DNA from: CAZGVW01 sp964529265
GTDB lineage: Bacteria; Planctomycetota; Phycisphaerae; Phycisphaerales; UBA1924
Length of the DNA stretch: 37,869 nucleotides
NCBI GenBank assembly: GCA_964529265.1
Contig: CAZGVW010000272.1
Location: forward strand, 1 to 37,869
Direction of reading: 5' to 3'
The notes under the pieces were generated by a model, which was not told where the DNA came from, searched no databases, and saw only the letters and a list, made by a program, of their open reading frames with translations. This document shows positions 23,011 through 31,731 of the stretch, piece after piece. Within the stretch, counting starts at the first letter, position 1; each line of letters opens with the position of its first letter. Both the position numbers and the translations under genes were made by a program.

Positions 23011-23136
23011 GGCATAGACCTCCCGCCTGTGTCTCTGCCCGGTGGCACGGGCGTCCCGCCTGTGTCGCGGCGAAGCCGCGAGCGTTACGCGCAACTCCTC
23101 GCCGCTGCGCGGCGACACAGGCCGGAGGCCTATGCC
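23011..23136. repeat. 126-base element with 23-base terminal inverted repeats
   Basis: GGCATAGACCTCCCGCCTGT-GTC (23011-23033) is matched in inverse orientation by GACACAGGCCGGAGGCCTAT-GCC (23114-23136), two mismatches. The interior repeats CCCGCCTGTGT and holds smaller dyads (GCGGCGAAGCCGCGAGCG). It is a MITE- or REP-doublet-like module in the leader of the M20 gene, and the reason the upstream frame there is not coding. Confidence 0.75.
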
Positions 23137-23194
23137 ACCAGTCAGCGGCACAGTCGAAACGCCTGCGCCGCCGGGTGAAGGGCCATTGCAGCAC

Positions 23195-24460
23195 ATGCTG
23201 AGCGCACTTGAGAAGAGGGTGGCGTCTCTGATCGCAGCGCGGGGCGGCGCGCTGGCGGAGGATCTGCGCGCGTATGTCGCCATCCCCACCGGCATGAATC
23301 ACACGCCGGGCCTCGATGAACTTCGCGGGATCGTGACGGAGCGCGCCGTGGCGCTCGGCGCAGGGGTGGAAATGGTGGAAGGCCGCCCCCGGCCGGTATG
23401 GCTGTATCCGGCGCGCGAATCCGCGGCGGAGGCGCAGGTCATCCCCCCTACTGCTGTGTGCAGGCGGATGGCTGCCGTAGGGGGCGCTTCCGGGGGCGGG
23501 GGCGCTTCCGGGGGCGGCCCCGCGAGGATTCTCATCGCCTCCCACCTCGACACCGTGTTCGATCCCGCCGGATCGTTCCGCGAGGTGCGCGTGAGCGCGG
23601 ATGAGAAAACCGCCATCGGCCCCGGCGTGGTGGACATGAAGGGCGGGATCGTGATCGCGCTCGCCGCGCTCGAAGCGCTGGAAGAGGCGGGCGCCCGCAT
23701 TTCGTGGACGTATCTCTTCAACAGCGATGAGGAGACAGGCTCGTACCACTCGGAGCAGGCGCTGCGGGCCGAGGCGCGGCGTCACGACATCGGCCTCTGC
23801 ACAGAGCCCGCGCTCCCGGGCGGAGCGCTGGCGATCGAGCGCATGGGCAGCGCGCAGTTCATGATCGAAGCCCGCGGGCGAGCCGTGCACGTCGGCCGCG
23901 AGTTCGAGAAGGGCGTTTCGGCCGTGACGGCCCTGGCGGAGGCGATCCTGGGCGCGGCGAAGATCGCAGACGCCGCGGCGGGGCGGATCGTCAGCATCGG
24001 CCCTCTGGAAGGCAGCACCGCGACCAACATCGTGCCCGATCGGGCCCGGGCCTGGGGCAACGCCCGATTTCCCTCCGGCGAAATCGCCGACGAAATCGCG
24101 GAGGCGCTCGCGCGGCTGGAGCGCGGCGGCAAGGGTGACGACGACCTGCCCTCCATCCGGCTGCTGACCAGTTTCGTGCGGCCCGCAAAGCCGCGGACCC
24201 CCGCCGTGGAGCGGCTGGCGATGCTCGCCCGAGCCGCGGCGGAGGACGTGGGCCAATCGCTCCCCTTCTCGCGCACTGGCGGCGTGTGTGACGGGAACAT
24301 CCTCCAGGACGAGGGGCTGCCGACGATCGACACCGTCGGCGTCCGCGGCGGGGGGCTGCACACCACGGGCGAATGGATCGAGCTGCCGAGCCTCGTGGAG
24401 CGGGCCCAGATACTCGCCGTGCTGCTCCTGCGGCTGGCGGAGGGGCGGTTCGGAGCGTAA
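23195..24460 (+). CDS. M20-family metallo-amidohydrolase (CPG2/ArgE-like)
   Basis: 421 residues from MLSALEKRVASL; the open frame upstream runs through a repeat element. Zinc-site marks: ASHLDTVF (His and catalytic Asp), PGVVDMKGG (bridging Asp), DEETGS (catalytic Glu and metal Glu) and a C-terminal GLHTTGEW (His). The HVGREFEKGVSAV loop belongs to the dimerisation domain. These enzymes cleave N-acyl or peptide bonds of amino acids. Because the next three genes handle N-succinylated amino acids, a desuccinylase role (in place of AstE) is a plausible inference. A stretch of ~25 residues just before the first zinc motif (IPPTAVCRRMAAVGGASGGG) has no counterpart in relatives I know and is coded by REP-like DNA. 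Confidence 0.85.
   Translation: MLSALEKRVASLIAARGGALAEDLRAYVAIPTGMNHTPGLDELRGIVTERAVALGAGVEMVEGRPRPVWLYPARESAAEAQVIPPTAVCRRMAAVGGASGGGGASGGGPARILIASHLDTVFDPAGSFREVRVSADEKTAIGPGVVDMKGGIVIALAALEALEEAGARISWTYLFNSDEETGSYHSEQALRAEARRHDIGLCTEPALPGGALAIERMGSAQFMIEARGRAVHVGREFEKGVSAVTALAEAILGAAKIADAAAGRIVSIGPLEGSTATNIVPDRARAWGNARFPSGEIADEIAEALARLERGGKGDDDLPSIRLLTSFVRPAKPRTPAVERLAMLARAAAEDVGQSLPFSRTGGVCDGNILQDEGLPTIDTVGVRGGGLHTTGEWIELPSLVERAQILAVLLLRLAEGRFGA
23443..23515. repeat. REP-like hairpin and 18-base tandem repeat inside the M20 gene
   Basis: CCCCCTAC (23444-23451) pairs with GTAGGGGG (23477-23484), 25-base loop; then an exact tandem duplication of an 18-base unit (23480-23497, 23498-23515) coding GASGGG twice. 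The frame is kept open throughout. Confidence 0.75.
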
Positions 24461-24623
24461 AGCCTTGGGGCAGCAGGCTTTCGGGCGATCCGGCCCTGGA
24501 AGTCCCCCTCCGGGCCGGGCGGGAAAGCGTCGATACACTGGTGGGTTTCCCGCGTGCGGCGGCTGTCGCCGGCACGAGGGTCCGTAAACCGTTCTTTCAG
24601 GAGCCTCAGAGCAGGAACGAGCC

Positions 24624-26087
24624 ATGGCGAACGCCACGACGACGGAGCGTGCGATGACGATCGGTCAGCAGGTGCGGCAGAGCGACACCGTGCGCAGCGC
24701 GGTGCGCGAGATCGTCGAAGAGATCAAAGCGCGGCAGGCGGAGATCACGGAAGTGCGGCCCGCCCGCGCGGAACTGAAAAGCACGCTCGAGGACTACCTG
24801 AAGAAGGCGGAGGCCTCACGCGGCCGCGCGCTCATGGCGCACTACGTCGGCTCCGGCATCGGCAACGGCGCGCTGGTGGAGCTGATCGACGGCTCGGTGA
24901 AGTACGACATGATCTGCGGCATCGGCCCGCAGTTCTTCGGGCACTCCGATCCGGATTTGATCGAGACCGCGCTGCTCGCCGCGACGGGCGACGTCGTGAT
25001 GCAGGGCTACTTCCAGCAGAACGCGGACGCCATCGACTTCACCGAGACGCTGGTGAAGGAGGCCTCGCGCAAGAGCAACCTGGCCCACGCGTTCCTCGCC
25101 AACTCCGGCGCGATGGCGAACGACAACGCGCTGAAGCTCGTGTACCAGAAGAATCATCCCGCCGACCGCGTGATCGCCTTCAAGGACTGCTTCATGGGCC
25201 GGTCGATCGCGATGTGCCAGATCGGCGACAACGCGGCGTACCGCGTGGGCGTGCCCACGACCATCGGCGTGGACTACATGCCGTTCTACGACGAAGCCGC
25301 GGCAAGGCGGATGTCGGCCGGCGACGCCTCGGGGCAGACGCGCTACATCGATATGTGCGTGCGGCGGCTGCGCGAATACATCGAGCGATATCCGAAGCAG
25401 CATGCGGCGTTCGTGTTCGAACTCGTGCAGGGCGAGGGCGGCTACAACTCGGCGCCGCGGGAGTTCTTCACGGCGCTCATGGACGTCTGCAAGGAATCGG
25501 CCATGGCGGTGTGGATCGACGAGATCCAGACCTTCGGCCGCACCACCGAAATGTTCGGGTTCGAAGCCTTCGACTTGGGCTCGTACGTCGATGTGTGCAC
25601 CGTCGGCAAGATGACGCAGGTGTGCGCTGCGCTGTTCACCAAGGAATACAACCCCAAGCCCGGCCTGCTCTCGGCGACGTTCCTGGGCAGCACCGTGGCG
25701 CTCAACGTCGGCAAGCGCTACATCGAGCGCCTGCGCCTGGGCGGGCTGTATGGCGAGAACGGCAAGGTCGCGAAGCACCACCGCATTTTCGCGCAGCACG
25801 TCCAGGCGCTCGCGAAGAAGCACCCCGAGTGGTTCCCCCCGCATCCCGATGTGCCGGCGCCGAACGGCGGCTTCGGCGGCATGCTCCGCTTCACGCCGTT
25901 CAAGGGCGACAAGAACAAGGTGATGCAGACGTGCAAGACGCTCTTCGATGAGGGCGTGGTGGCGCTCTACTGCGGGCACGGCCCGTATCACGTGCGCATG
26001 CTGCCGCCGCTCGGCGTTTTCCGCGAGGAGGAGTGGCCCGAGGTGTTCGCGATCGTCGAGCGCGCCCTCGCCAAGGTGGCTGGGTAG
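24624..26087 (+). CDS. class III PLP-dependent aminotransferase, AstC-like by context
   Basis: 487 residues; AGGA 8 nt before the ATG. Fold-type I, class III marks: FLANSGAMANDNALKL (PLP phosphate region), FELVQGEGGYN, VWIDEIQTFGRT (Asp299 to the pyridine N) and TVGKMTQVC (Schiff-base Lys329), then GSTVALNVG. The GK-x-TQVC motif recalls lysine 6-aminotransferases, while most class III enzymes have GKALGGG, so the amino donor is likely an omega-amino compound. Followed by AstA and AstD genes, N2-succinylornithine is the natural candidate; lysine or 4-aminobutyrate are alternatives. A heptad tract begins 4 bases after the stop. Confidence 0.85.
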   Translation: MANATTTERAMTIGQQVRQSDTVRSAVREIVEEIKARQAEITEVRPARAELKSTLEDYLKKAEASRGRALMAHYVGSGIGNGALVELIDGSVKYDMICGIGPQFFGHSDPDLIETALLAATGDVVMQGYFQQNADAIDFTETLVKEASRKSNLAHAFLANSGAMANDNALKLVYQKNHPADRVIAFKDCFMGRSIAMCQIGDNAAYRVGVPTTIGVDYMPFYDEAAARRMSAGDASGQTRYIDMCVRRLREYIERYPKQHAAFVFELVQGEGGYNSAPREFFTALMDVCKESAMAVWIDEIQTFGRTTEMFGFEAFDLGSYVDVCTVGKMTQVCAALFTKEYNPKPGLLSATFLGSTVALNVGKRYIERLRLGGLYGENGKVAKHHRIFAQHVQALAKKHPEWFPPHPDVPAPNGGFGGMLRFTPFKGDKNKVMQTCKTLFDEGVVALYCGHGPYHVRMLPPLGVFREEEWPEVFAIVERALAKVAG

Positions 26088-26091
26088 AGAA

Positions 26092-26119
26092 GGCAATAGG
26101 CAATGGGCAATAGGCAATA
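26092..26119 (+). repeat. GGCAATR heptad tract, copy 4
   Basis: GGCAATA, GGCAATG, GGCAATA, GGCAATA then GCGGAGG, beginning 4 bases after the aminotransferase stop codon. Confidence 0.88.
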
Positions 26120-26160
26120 GCGGAGGAGAGCCAGCGGCCCCAGCGGCGGTCTTTCTACGT

Positions 26161-26263
<103 letters not shown>

Positions 26264-26267
26264 AACC

Positions 26268-27470
26268 ATGTTCCTCATCCGCCAGGCCAAGCCGTCCGAC
26301 GCCGATACGCTGCTCAAGCTGGCGAAGATGGTGCACTTCATCAATCTTCCCGCGGATAAGGACGTCATCTCGGACAAGATCCGCCTCAGCAGCGCCTCCT
26401 TCGCCGCGGCAAGGGGCGAGCAATCCCCCGCGACGCCTTCCGCGGGAACCCGCAACGGCGCGGCCCGGGGCTCCGGCGCCGCCGGGCGCTCACCGCAGTA
26501 CATGTTCGTGCTCGAAGACCTCGAGACGAACAACCCTCTCGGCACCTCCGCCATCATCGAAACCATGGGCATGCCCGGGAACCCCAACATCGGGATGCAG
26601 CTGCGCAAGCGGCAAGTGTTCTCCAAGGACCTCCAGATGGGCGTCACGCACGTGACAGCCCAGGTCTTCCTCGAGGAAAACGGCCCCACCGAAATCGGCG
26701 GACTCATCCTCGGCCCCAGCTACCGCGGCCACCCGGCCAAACTCGGCAAGCAACTCTCCCTCGTGCGCTTCCACTACATCGGCCTGCGCCGCGCCCACTT
26801 CCGCGACCGTCTCCTCGCTGAAATGATGGGCCCCATCACGCCCGATGGCGGCAACACGCTCTGGGAGTACCTCGGACGCAGGTTCATCAACCTCTCCTAC
26901 GCCGAGGCCGATCGCTTCTGCGCCTACTCGCGCGAGTTCATGATCTCACTCCTCCCGCGTGAGGAGATCTACCTCACGCTGCTTCCACCCGAAGCGCGGC
27001 CCCTCATCGGACAGGTCGGCCCCGAAACACAACCGGCCCGCGCGATGCTCGAAAAACTCGGCTTCGTCTACCGCGACAGGATCGATCCCTTCGACGGCGG
27101 CCCGCATCTCGAAGCGATGACCGACGAGATCCAACTCGTGAAATCCACGCGCCGCCTGAAGTTCGCCGGAGTCCTCGACGAGCGCGAGACGGAATCCCTG
27201 GAATCCGTCCGCGGCTTCGTGAGCGTCGAGGGGGATGAGGTAAGCGACGACGCCTTCCGCGCCGTGTACACGCCCTACACGCTTGAGAACGGCGGCGCAT
27301 CCCTGCGCCTCCCGGAAGAAGCCGCGGCCCTGCTCGACGTGAAGAAAGGCGCAGAAGTGGGCCTCACGCCCGTCGAGGGCCCCGCATCCTCAGCGCCAAG
27401 GCCCGCCGAAACCAGGCGCGACGGCCGCAAGAAGCCCGCCGCCGGACGCAAACAGCGAGTCCGCGGCTGA
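26268..27470 (+). CDS. astA: arginine/ornithine N-succinyltransferase
   Basis: 400 residues; relatives have ~340. AstA marks: the N-terminal IRQAKPSDADTLLKLA and LPADK, FVLEDLET, LILGPSYRGHPAKLGKQLSL (acetyltransferase-like CoA loop), RDRLLAEMMGPITPDG, LWEYLGRRFINLSYAEADRF, LIGQVGPETQPARAMLEKLGF and DIFDGGP-like DPFDGGPH. It transfers succinyl from succinyl-CoA to the alpha-amino group of arginine (or ornithine), the first AST step. The extra length is a low-complexity Gly/Ala/Arg/Ser insert at ~48-76 and a Lys/Arg-rich tail after ~370. The start lies 4 bases after the ATTCCGT satellite, without a ribosome-binding site. Confidence 0.88.
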   Translation: MFLIRQAKPSDADTLLKLAKMVHFINLPADKDVISDKIRLSSASFAAARGEQSPATPSAGTRNGAARGSGAAGRSPQYMFVLEDLETNNPLGTSAIIETMGMPGNPNIGMQLRKRQVFSKDLQMGVTHVTAQVFLEENGPTEIGGLILGPSYRGHPAKLGKQLSLVRFHYIGLRRAHFRDRLLAEMMGPITPDGGNTLWEYLGRRFINLSYAEADRFCAYSREFMISLLPREEIYLTLLPPEARPLIGQVGPETQPARAMLEKLGFVYRDRIDPFDGGPHLEAMTDEIQLVKSTRRLKFAGVLDERETESLESVRGFVSVEGDEVSDDAFRAVYTPYTLENGGASLRLPEEAAALLDVKKGAEVGLTPVEGPASSAPRPAETRRDGRKKPAAGRKQRVRG

Positions 27471-27536
27471 TCCAGCGCGCCAGCCGCGGGTTCGTCGCCG
27501 CCTGCCCGCGCAAGCCTCCTCCAATACCATGCCCGC

Positions 27537-29111
27537 ATGAGCGCACCGAAGCACGCATCGCTGAAGCACGCGCCGTGCAACCTCATCGGCGGCAGAGCCA
27601 TCCCGCTCCCGCGCGAGGCCATCCGCTCGCACAATCCGGCGCGCCCCGATGAACGAATCTGGACCGGCAGCCCCATCCTCGCCCACGCCGACGACGCCGT
27701 CGCCGCGGCAAGAGCGGCCCTCGCCGAATGGCGCCACTGGCCCCTCGACCGCCGCATCGGCATCCTCCGCGCCTATCAGCGGCTCGTCGCCGCGAAACAG
27801 GAGGCCATCGCCTCACTCATCTGCGATGAAGCCGGCAAAGTCCTGTGGGAGGCGCGCCAGGAAGCCGCGCTCCTCGGCGCCAAGGTGGAGATCACCCTCA
27901 ACGAGACGCCGATCGAAGGCCCCATGTCGCGCATCAAGGGCTTCGAACTCGCGCTCGGCCCCGGACGCGCCGGCAGGTGCTTCTTCCGTCAGCACGGCGT
28001 CATGTCCGTCATCGGGCCCTTCAACTTCCCGATGCACCTGCCCAACGGACACATCGTCCCCGCCCTCGCCGCGGGCAACACCGTGGTCCTCAAACCCAGC
28101 GAGAAGACCCCCGCCTGCGGCCAGATGCTCGGCGAACTCTTCCTCGAAGCCCTCGCCGAAGCCGGCGCCCCGTCGGGAGTCGTGAACGTCGTGCAAGGCG
28201 GCGCCGATGTCGCCACGAGGCTCGTTTCGCACGAGCACGTTGACGGCATTCTCTTCACCGGCTCCTGGCCCGTGGGCCGGCGCATCCTCGAGATGAATCT
28301 CGATACGCCCGGCCGCATCTGCGCGCTCGAAATGGGCGGCAACAACGCCGCCGTCGTGCTCGACGACGCCGACCTCAAGAAAGCGGTGCTCGAGTGCGCC
28401 CGCGCCTCTTTCGCCACCGCCGGCCAGCGCTGCACCTGCACGCGCCGCATCATTGTTCAGGAATCCATCGCGGAGCGCTTCATCCCCGCGTTCTGCAAGA
28501 CCGCCAGCGCCCTCGTCATTGGCGATACCCGCGCCGACCACCCCGTCTTCATGGGCCCGCTCATCCGCGCAGAGGCCCGAGACGCCGCGCTCCGCTTCTT
28601 CTCCGCCGCGGCCAGATCCGCCAGCCGCATCCTCATCGAGCCGCGCCTGATCGACGACCTCCCCAACGCGGGCGCCTCCGGCCACTACATGTCCCCCGGC
28701 GCCCTCCTCGTCGATCGATTCACACTCAGCGACTCCCCGGAATCCGACGCCGGCTGCGACGTCGAAGCCTTCGGCCCCATCGTCCGCATCAGCACAGTGC
28801 GAACGCTCGACGACGCCATCGAGCAGGCCAACACCACCCGCTACGGCCTCGCCGCCTCCCTCTTCAGCAAGCGGCCGGAAAACGCCGAGCGTTTCCTGCG
28901 CGACGCACGCGCCGGGTGCGTCAACTGGAACACCGGCACCGCCGGCGCCTCGGGAAAACTCCCCTTCGGCGGCCTCGGGCACTCCGGCAACCACCGCCCC
29001 GCCGGCGCCTTCAGCCTCGACTACTGCGCCTACCCTGTCGCGAGCATGCTGGAGGAGGGCGCCGAAGCCGCGGTGTCCCCGGGCATGCAGTTCCGGGAAG
29101 AATGGCTGTGA
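27537..29111 (+). CDS. astD: succinylglutamate-semialdehyde dehydrogenase
   Basis: 524 residues, aldehyde dehydrogenase superfamily. Catalytic Cys299 (FATAGQRCTCTRR) and general base Glu265 (LEMGGNN), with the GPFNFPMHLPNGH nucleotide-site segment (Asn163) and FTGSWPVGR. The QRCTC and PMHLPNGHI pattern is that of the AstD subfamily (relatives ~490 residues). The product oxidises N-succinylglutamate 5-semialdehyde to N-succinylglutamate with NAD. The gene follows astA with 66 bases between, same strand, and a common transcript is likely. The N-terminus MSAPKHASLKHAPCNLIGGR is slightly longer than usual. Confidence 0.88.
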   Translation: MSAPKHASLKHAPCNLIGGRAIPLPREAIRSHNPARPDERIWTGSPILAHADDAVAAARAALAEWRHWPLDRRIGILRAYQRLVAAKQEAIASLICDEAGKVLWEARQEAALLGAKVEITLNETPIEGPMSRIKGFELALGPGRAGRCFFRQHGVMSVIGPFNFPMHLPNGHIVPALAAGNTVVLKPSEKTPACGQMLGELFLEALAEAGAPSGVVNVVQGGADVATRLVSHEHVDGILFTGSWPVGRRILEMNLDTPGRICALEMGGNNAAVVLDDADLKKAVLECARASFATAGQRCTCTRRIIVQESIAERFIPAFCKTASALVIGDTRADHPVFMGPLIRAEARDAALRFFSAAARSASRILIEPRLIDDLPNAGASGHYMSPGALLVDRFTLSDSPESDAGCDVEAFGPIVRISTVRTLDDAIEQANTTRYGLAASLFSKRPENAERFLRDARAGCVNWNTGTAGASGKLPFGGLGHSGNHRPAGAFSLDYCAYPVASMLEEGAEAAVSPGMQFREEWL

Positions 29112-29259
29112 AACTGGGCGAAATGGCCTGCCGGACCCCTCAGTTCGCAGAATGTTCTGGCTCAGACCCCCCTGCCGAGGTATCCTCGCCGGTCGGAATG
29201 GATGCCAGCCGCGCCGCGGCTGCGCGCTCCCTGGCGAGTGTTTGAGAGGAGCATCCGGG

Positions 29260-31638
29260 ATGATGTCACGGGCTGGCGACAGGCGCTCTCCGGGCGCCGG
29301 GCGAAGCGGGTGGATGCTGCGCGCGATCGCGGCTCTTTCAGTGCTCGCGGCCGCGCTCACCTTTTTCCGCCCCGTCTGGGCAGGAGCCCCGTGGGAAGAC
29401 GAAACCGGCGCGACCGTCGGCCTTTCCCTCGGCTGCGATAACTACCGCTGCGGCTGCGGCGCCTCCTGCGGCTGCGGCGTCTCGTGCGCCTGCGGCTCCC
29501 CCGTCTCCCGCGCGATGGAGCCCGGCGTCTATGAGTTCGGCGCTCAGCAGGATGTCATCCTGAAGAGCCGCCTGAGCCTTGCCGAACTCGGCACGGCCGC
29601 TACCGGCAACGATTGCTGGGGCTACACATCTCCCAGCGGGCGCGAGTATGCGCTCATGGGGACCAGCAACGCGCTCACCGTGGTCGAGGTGACCGACCCG
29701 GCGAACCCCGTCATTCTCGGCTCCATCCCGCACCAGGACAGCCCCTGGTCGGATGAAAAGGTGTTTGGCCACTATGCGTACGTGGTGAACGAGTCCGGCG
29801 GCGGCGTGCAGATCGTGGACCTGAGCGCGGTGGACGAAGGCGTCGTCACCCTCGCCGCGACGTTCAACACCACCGGCATTAACACGAACCACAACATCGC
29901 CATCAATGAGGACAGCGGCTTCGCGTACCTGTGCGGCTCGGCCGGGCTCGGGCGCGGCCTCGTCATCCTCGATCTCACGGATCCCCTTGCCCCGTTCATC
30001 GCGGGGACGTATCCCGCCGTCTACGTGCACGACGCCGAAGTAGTGTCGTACACCGAAGGTCCCTACGCGGGGCGCGAGATCGCGTACTGCGCCGTGGGCG
30101 CAACCGGACTCGACATCGTCGATGTCACGGACAAGGCCAACGTCTTCCGTGTCTCGCGCCGCACGTATCCGGGCCTCCGTTACTGCCACCAGGCATGGCT
30201 CGATAAGGATGCGCAACTCCTCTACGTGAACGATGAACTCGATGAGAACCAGGGCACGGTCGCCACGACCACCACGCGCGTCTTCGACGTGCAGGACATC
30301 GCCGCTCCCCTGCTCGTGGGCTCCTTCACGACCGGCCTTCCCTCGACCGACCACAACCTCTACGTGAAGAATGGCTTCATCTACGAAGCCAACTACCGCT
30401 CCGGCCTCCGCATCTTCGATGCCCGCGGCAACCCCACGCAGCCCGAGCCCGTCGGCTGGTTCGATACCTATCCGATCGACGACGGCCGCGGATTCGACGG
30501 CGCCTGGAGCGTCTACCCCTTCTTCCCCAGCGGAACCGTCATCCTCAGCGATATCCAGGGCGGCCTCTTCGTCTTCGATACCTCCTTTGTCGAAATGGGC
30601 GGAGCGCCGCTCTCCTTCGAGATCATCGGCGGCGTCCCCGACATCGTGCAGCCCGAAGGTGGGATCGTCGATGTCTCGATCGAGGGTGTCGGCGGCGAGA
30701 GCCTCTCCACCGTCACGGCGCCCCGGATGCTCGTGGACCGCGGCGAGGGCTTCGAAGCCGCGCCGCTCGAGGATCAGGGCGACGGCGTCTATCGAGGCCA
30801 GTTCCCCACGCTCGAATGCGGCGATGTCGTCCGCTACTACTTCGAAGCGGAGGATGGCGCGGGCATCACGGTCCGCAACCCGCTCAGCGCGCCCCTCATC
30901 TCCCACCGCGCCCACGTCGCAACGCTCCAACTGGCCCCCTTTGCCGACGATTTTGAGATTGAACAGGGCTGGATCATCGGCGCTCCCGGTGATGACGCGA
31001 CCACCGGCGTCTGGGAGCGCGTGGCGCCCAACAGCACCAACGCCCAGCCCGGCGTGGATAACCCCCAGGGCCTGGGAACTCTGTGCTATGTCACGGAGAA
31101 TGGCCAACCGGGCGGCCCCGTCTCCGAGGCCGACGTTGACAACGGAGTCACCACGCTCACCTCGCCGCTCATGGACGCCACCGGCGGCGACGCCTTCATC
31201 AAGTATGCGCGCTGGTACTCCAACAACCGCGGCGCCTCCGCCAACATCGATTCGATGCCCGTCCTCATCTCCAACGACGACGGCGCCTCCTGGACGCTCA
31301 TCGAAGATGTGAACGAGAACCTGGAGGCCTGGGTGACGAAGGAGTTCCGCGTCTCCGACTTCGTCGAGCCCACCAACCTCATGCGCGTCCGCTTCATCGC
31401 CCGCGATCTGCCTCCCGGCTCCATCGTCGAGGCCGGCGTGGACGACGTGCGCATCATCGTCCGCTCCTGCGGTGCGCTCGTCGGCGCGGACCTCGATGGT
31501 GACGGCGCCGTTGGCGCAGCCGACCTCGCCCTGATGCTCGGCTCCTGGGGCCCCTGCGTCGCCTGCCCGGCCGATCTCGATGGCGATGGCCAGGTCGGCG
31601 CCTCCGACCTCGCCCTGCTCCTTGGCTCCTGGGGTTGA
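29260..31638 (+). CDS. secreted choice-of-anchor B-type protein with two dockerin-like motifs
   Basis: 792 residues from MMSRAGDRRS, with AGGAG ~8 nt upstream. A hydrophobic N-terminal segment (AIAALSVLAAALTFF) gives export. A short Cys/Gly-rich stretch (GCDNYRCGCGASCGCGVSCA, then CG) has seven cysteines in about 22 residues. The central part has LVIVD-type repeats (NDCWGYTSPSGREYALMGTS, GVQIVDLS, GLDIVDVTD, HDAEVVSY, TDHNLYVKNGF), as in choice-of-anchor B proteins. Then come a beta-domain (VSIEGVGGESLSTVTAPRM) and an exterior lectin-like region (APNSTNAQPGVDNPQGLGTL). The C-terminus has two dockerin-like EF-type motifs, DLDGDGAVGAADLALMLGSWG and DLDGDGQVGASDLALLLGSW(G), the second at the very end. 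Confidence 0.85.
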   Translation: MMSRAGDRRSPGAGRSGWMLRAIAALSVLAAALTFFRPVWAGAPWEDETGATVGLSLGCDNYRCGCGASCGCGVSCACGSPVSRAMEPGVYEFGAQQDVILKSRLSLAELGTAATGNDCWGYTSPSGREYALMGTSNALTVVEVTDPANPVILGSIPHQDSPWSDEKVFGHYAYVVNESGGGVQIVDLSAVDEGVVTLAATFNTTGINTNHNIAINEDSGFAYLCGSAGLGRGLVILDLTDPLAPFIAGTYPAVYVHDAEVVSYTEGPYAGREIAYCAVGATGLDIVDVTDKANVFRVSRRTYPGLRYCHQAWLDKDAQLLYVNDELDENQGTVATTTTRVFDVQDIAAPLLVGSFTTGLPSTDHNLYVKNGFIYEANYRSGLRIFDARGNPTQPEPVGWFDTYPIDDGRGFDGAWSVYPFFPSGTVILSDIQGGLFVFDTSFVEMGGAPLSFEIIGGVPDIVQPEGGIVDVSIEGVGGESLSTVTAPRMLVDRGEGFEAAPLEDQGDGVYRGQFPTLECGDVVRYYFEAEDGAGITVRNPLSAPLISHRAHVATLQLAPFADDFEIEQGWIIGAPGDDATTGVWERVAPNSTNAQPGVDNPQGLGTLCYVTENGQPGGPVSEADVDNGVTTLTSPLMDATGGDAFIKYARWYSNNRGASANIDSMPVLISNDDGASWTLIEDVNENLEAWVTKEFRVSDFVEPTNLMRVRFIARDLPPGSIVEAGVDDVRIIVRSCGALVGADLDGDGAVGAADLALMLGSWGPCVACPADLDGDGQVGASDLALLLGSWG

Positions 31639-31731
31639 TCATCCCGACCCGTCGCACCGCTCGAAGCGTCAGGGACTATGACCCGGAGGTGCGCCGGCCG
31701 CGGCCGGCGATGCGCGGCGGGAAGGACTGGT

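Noticed and set aside
24459..24481. Terminator after the M20 gene
   Set aside because: AAAGCCT/AGGCTTT forms a 7-bp stem but has no T-run after it; not strong enough to annotate.
22364..24637. 757-residue open frame on the minus strand
   Set aside because: It lies antisense to the DinB and M20 genes, which have clear motifs; high-GC third positions keep the opposite frame open, and its protein is rich in Arg/Pro/His without domains.
29338..31107. 589-residue open frame on the minus strand
   Set aside because: Exact antisense of the choice-of-anchor B gene; codon-complement artefact of GC-rich DNA.
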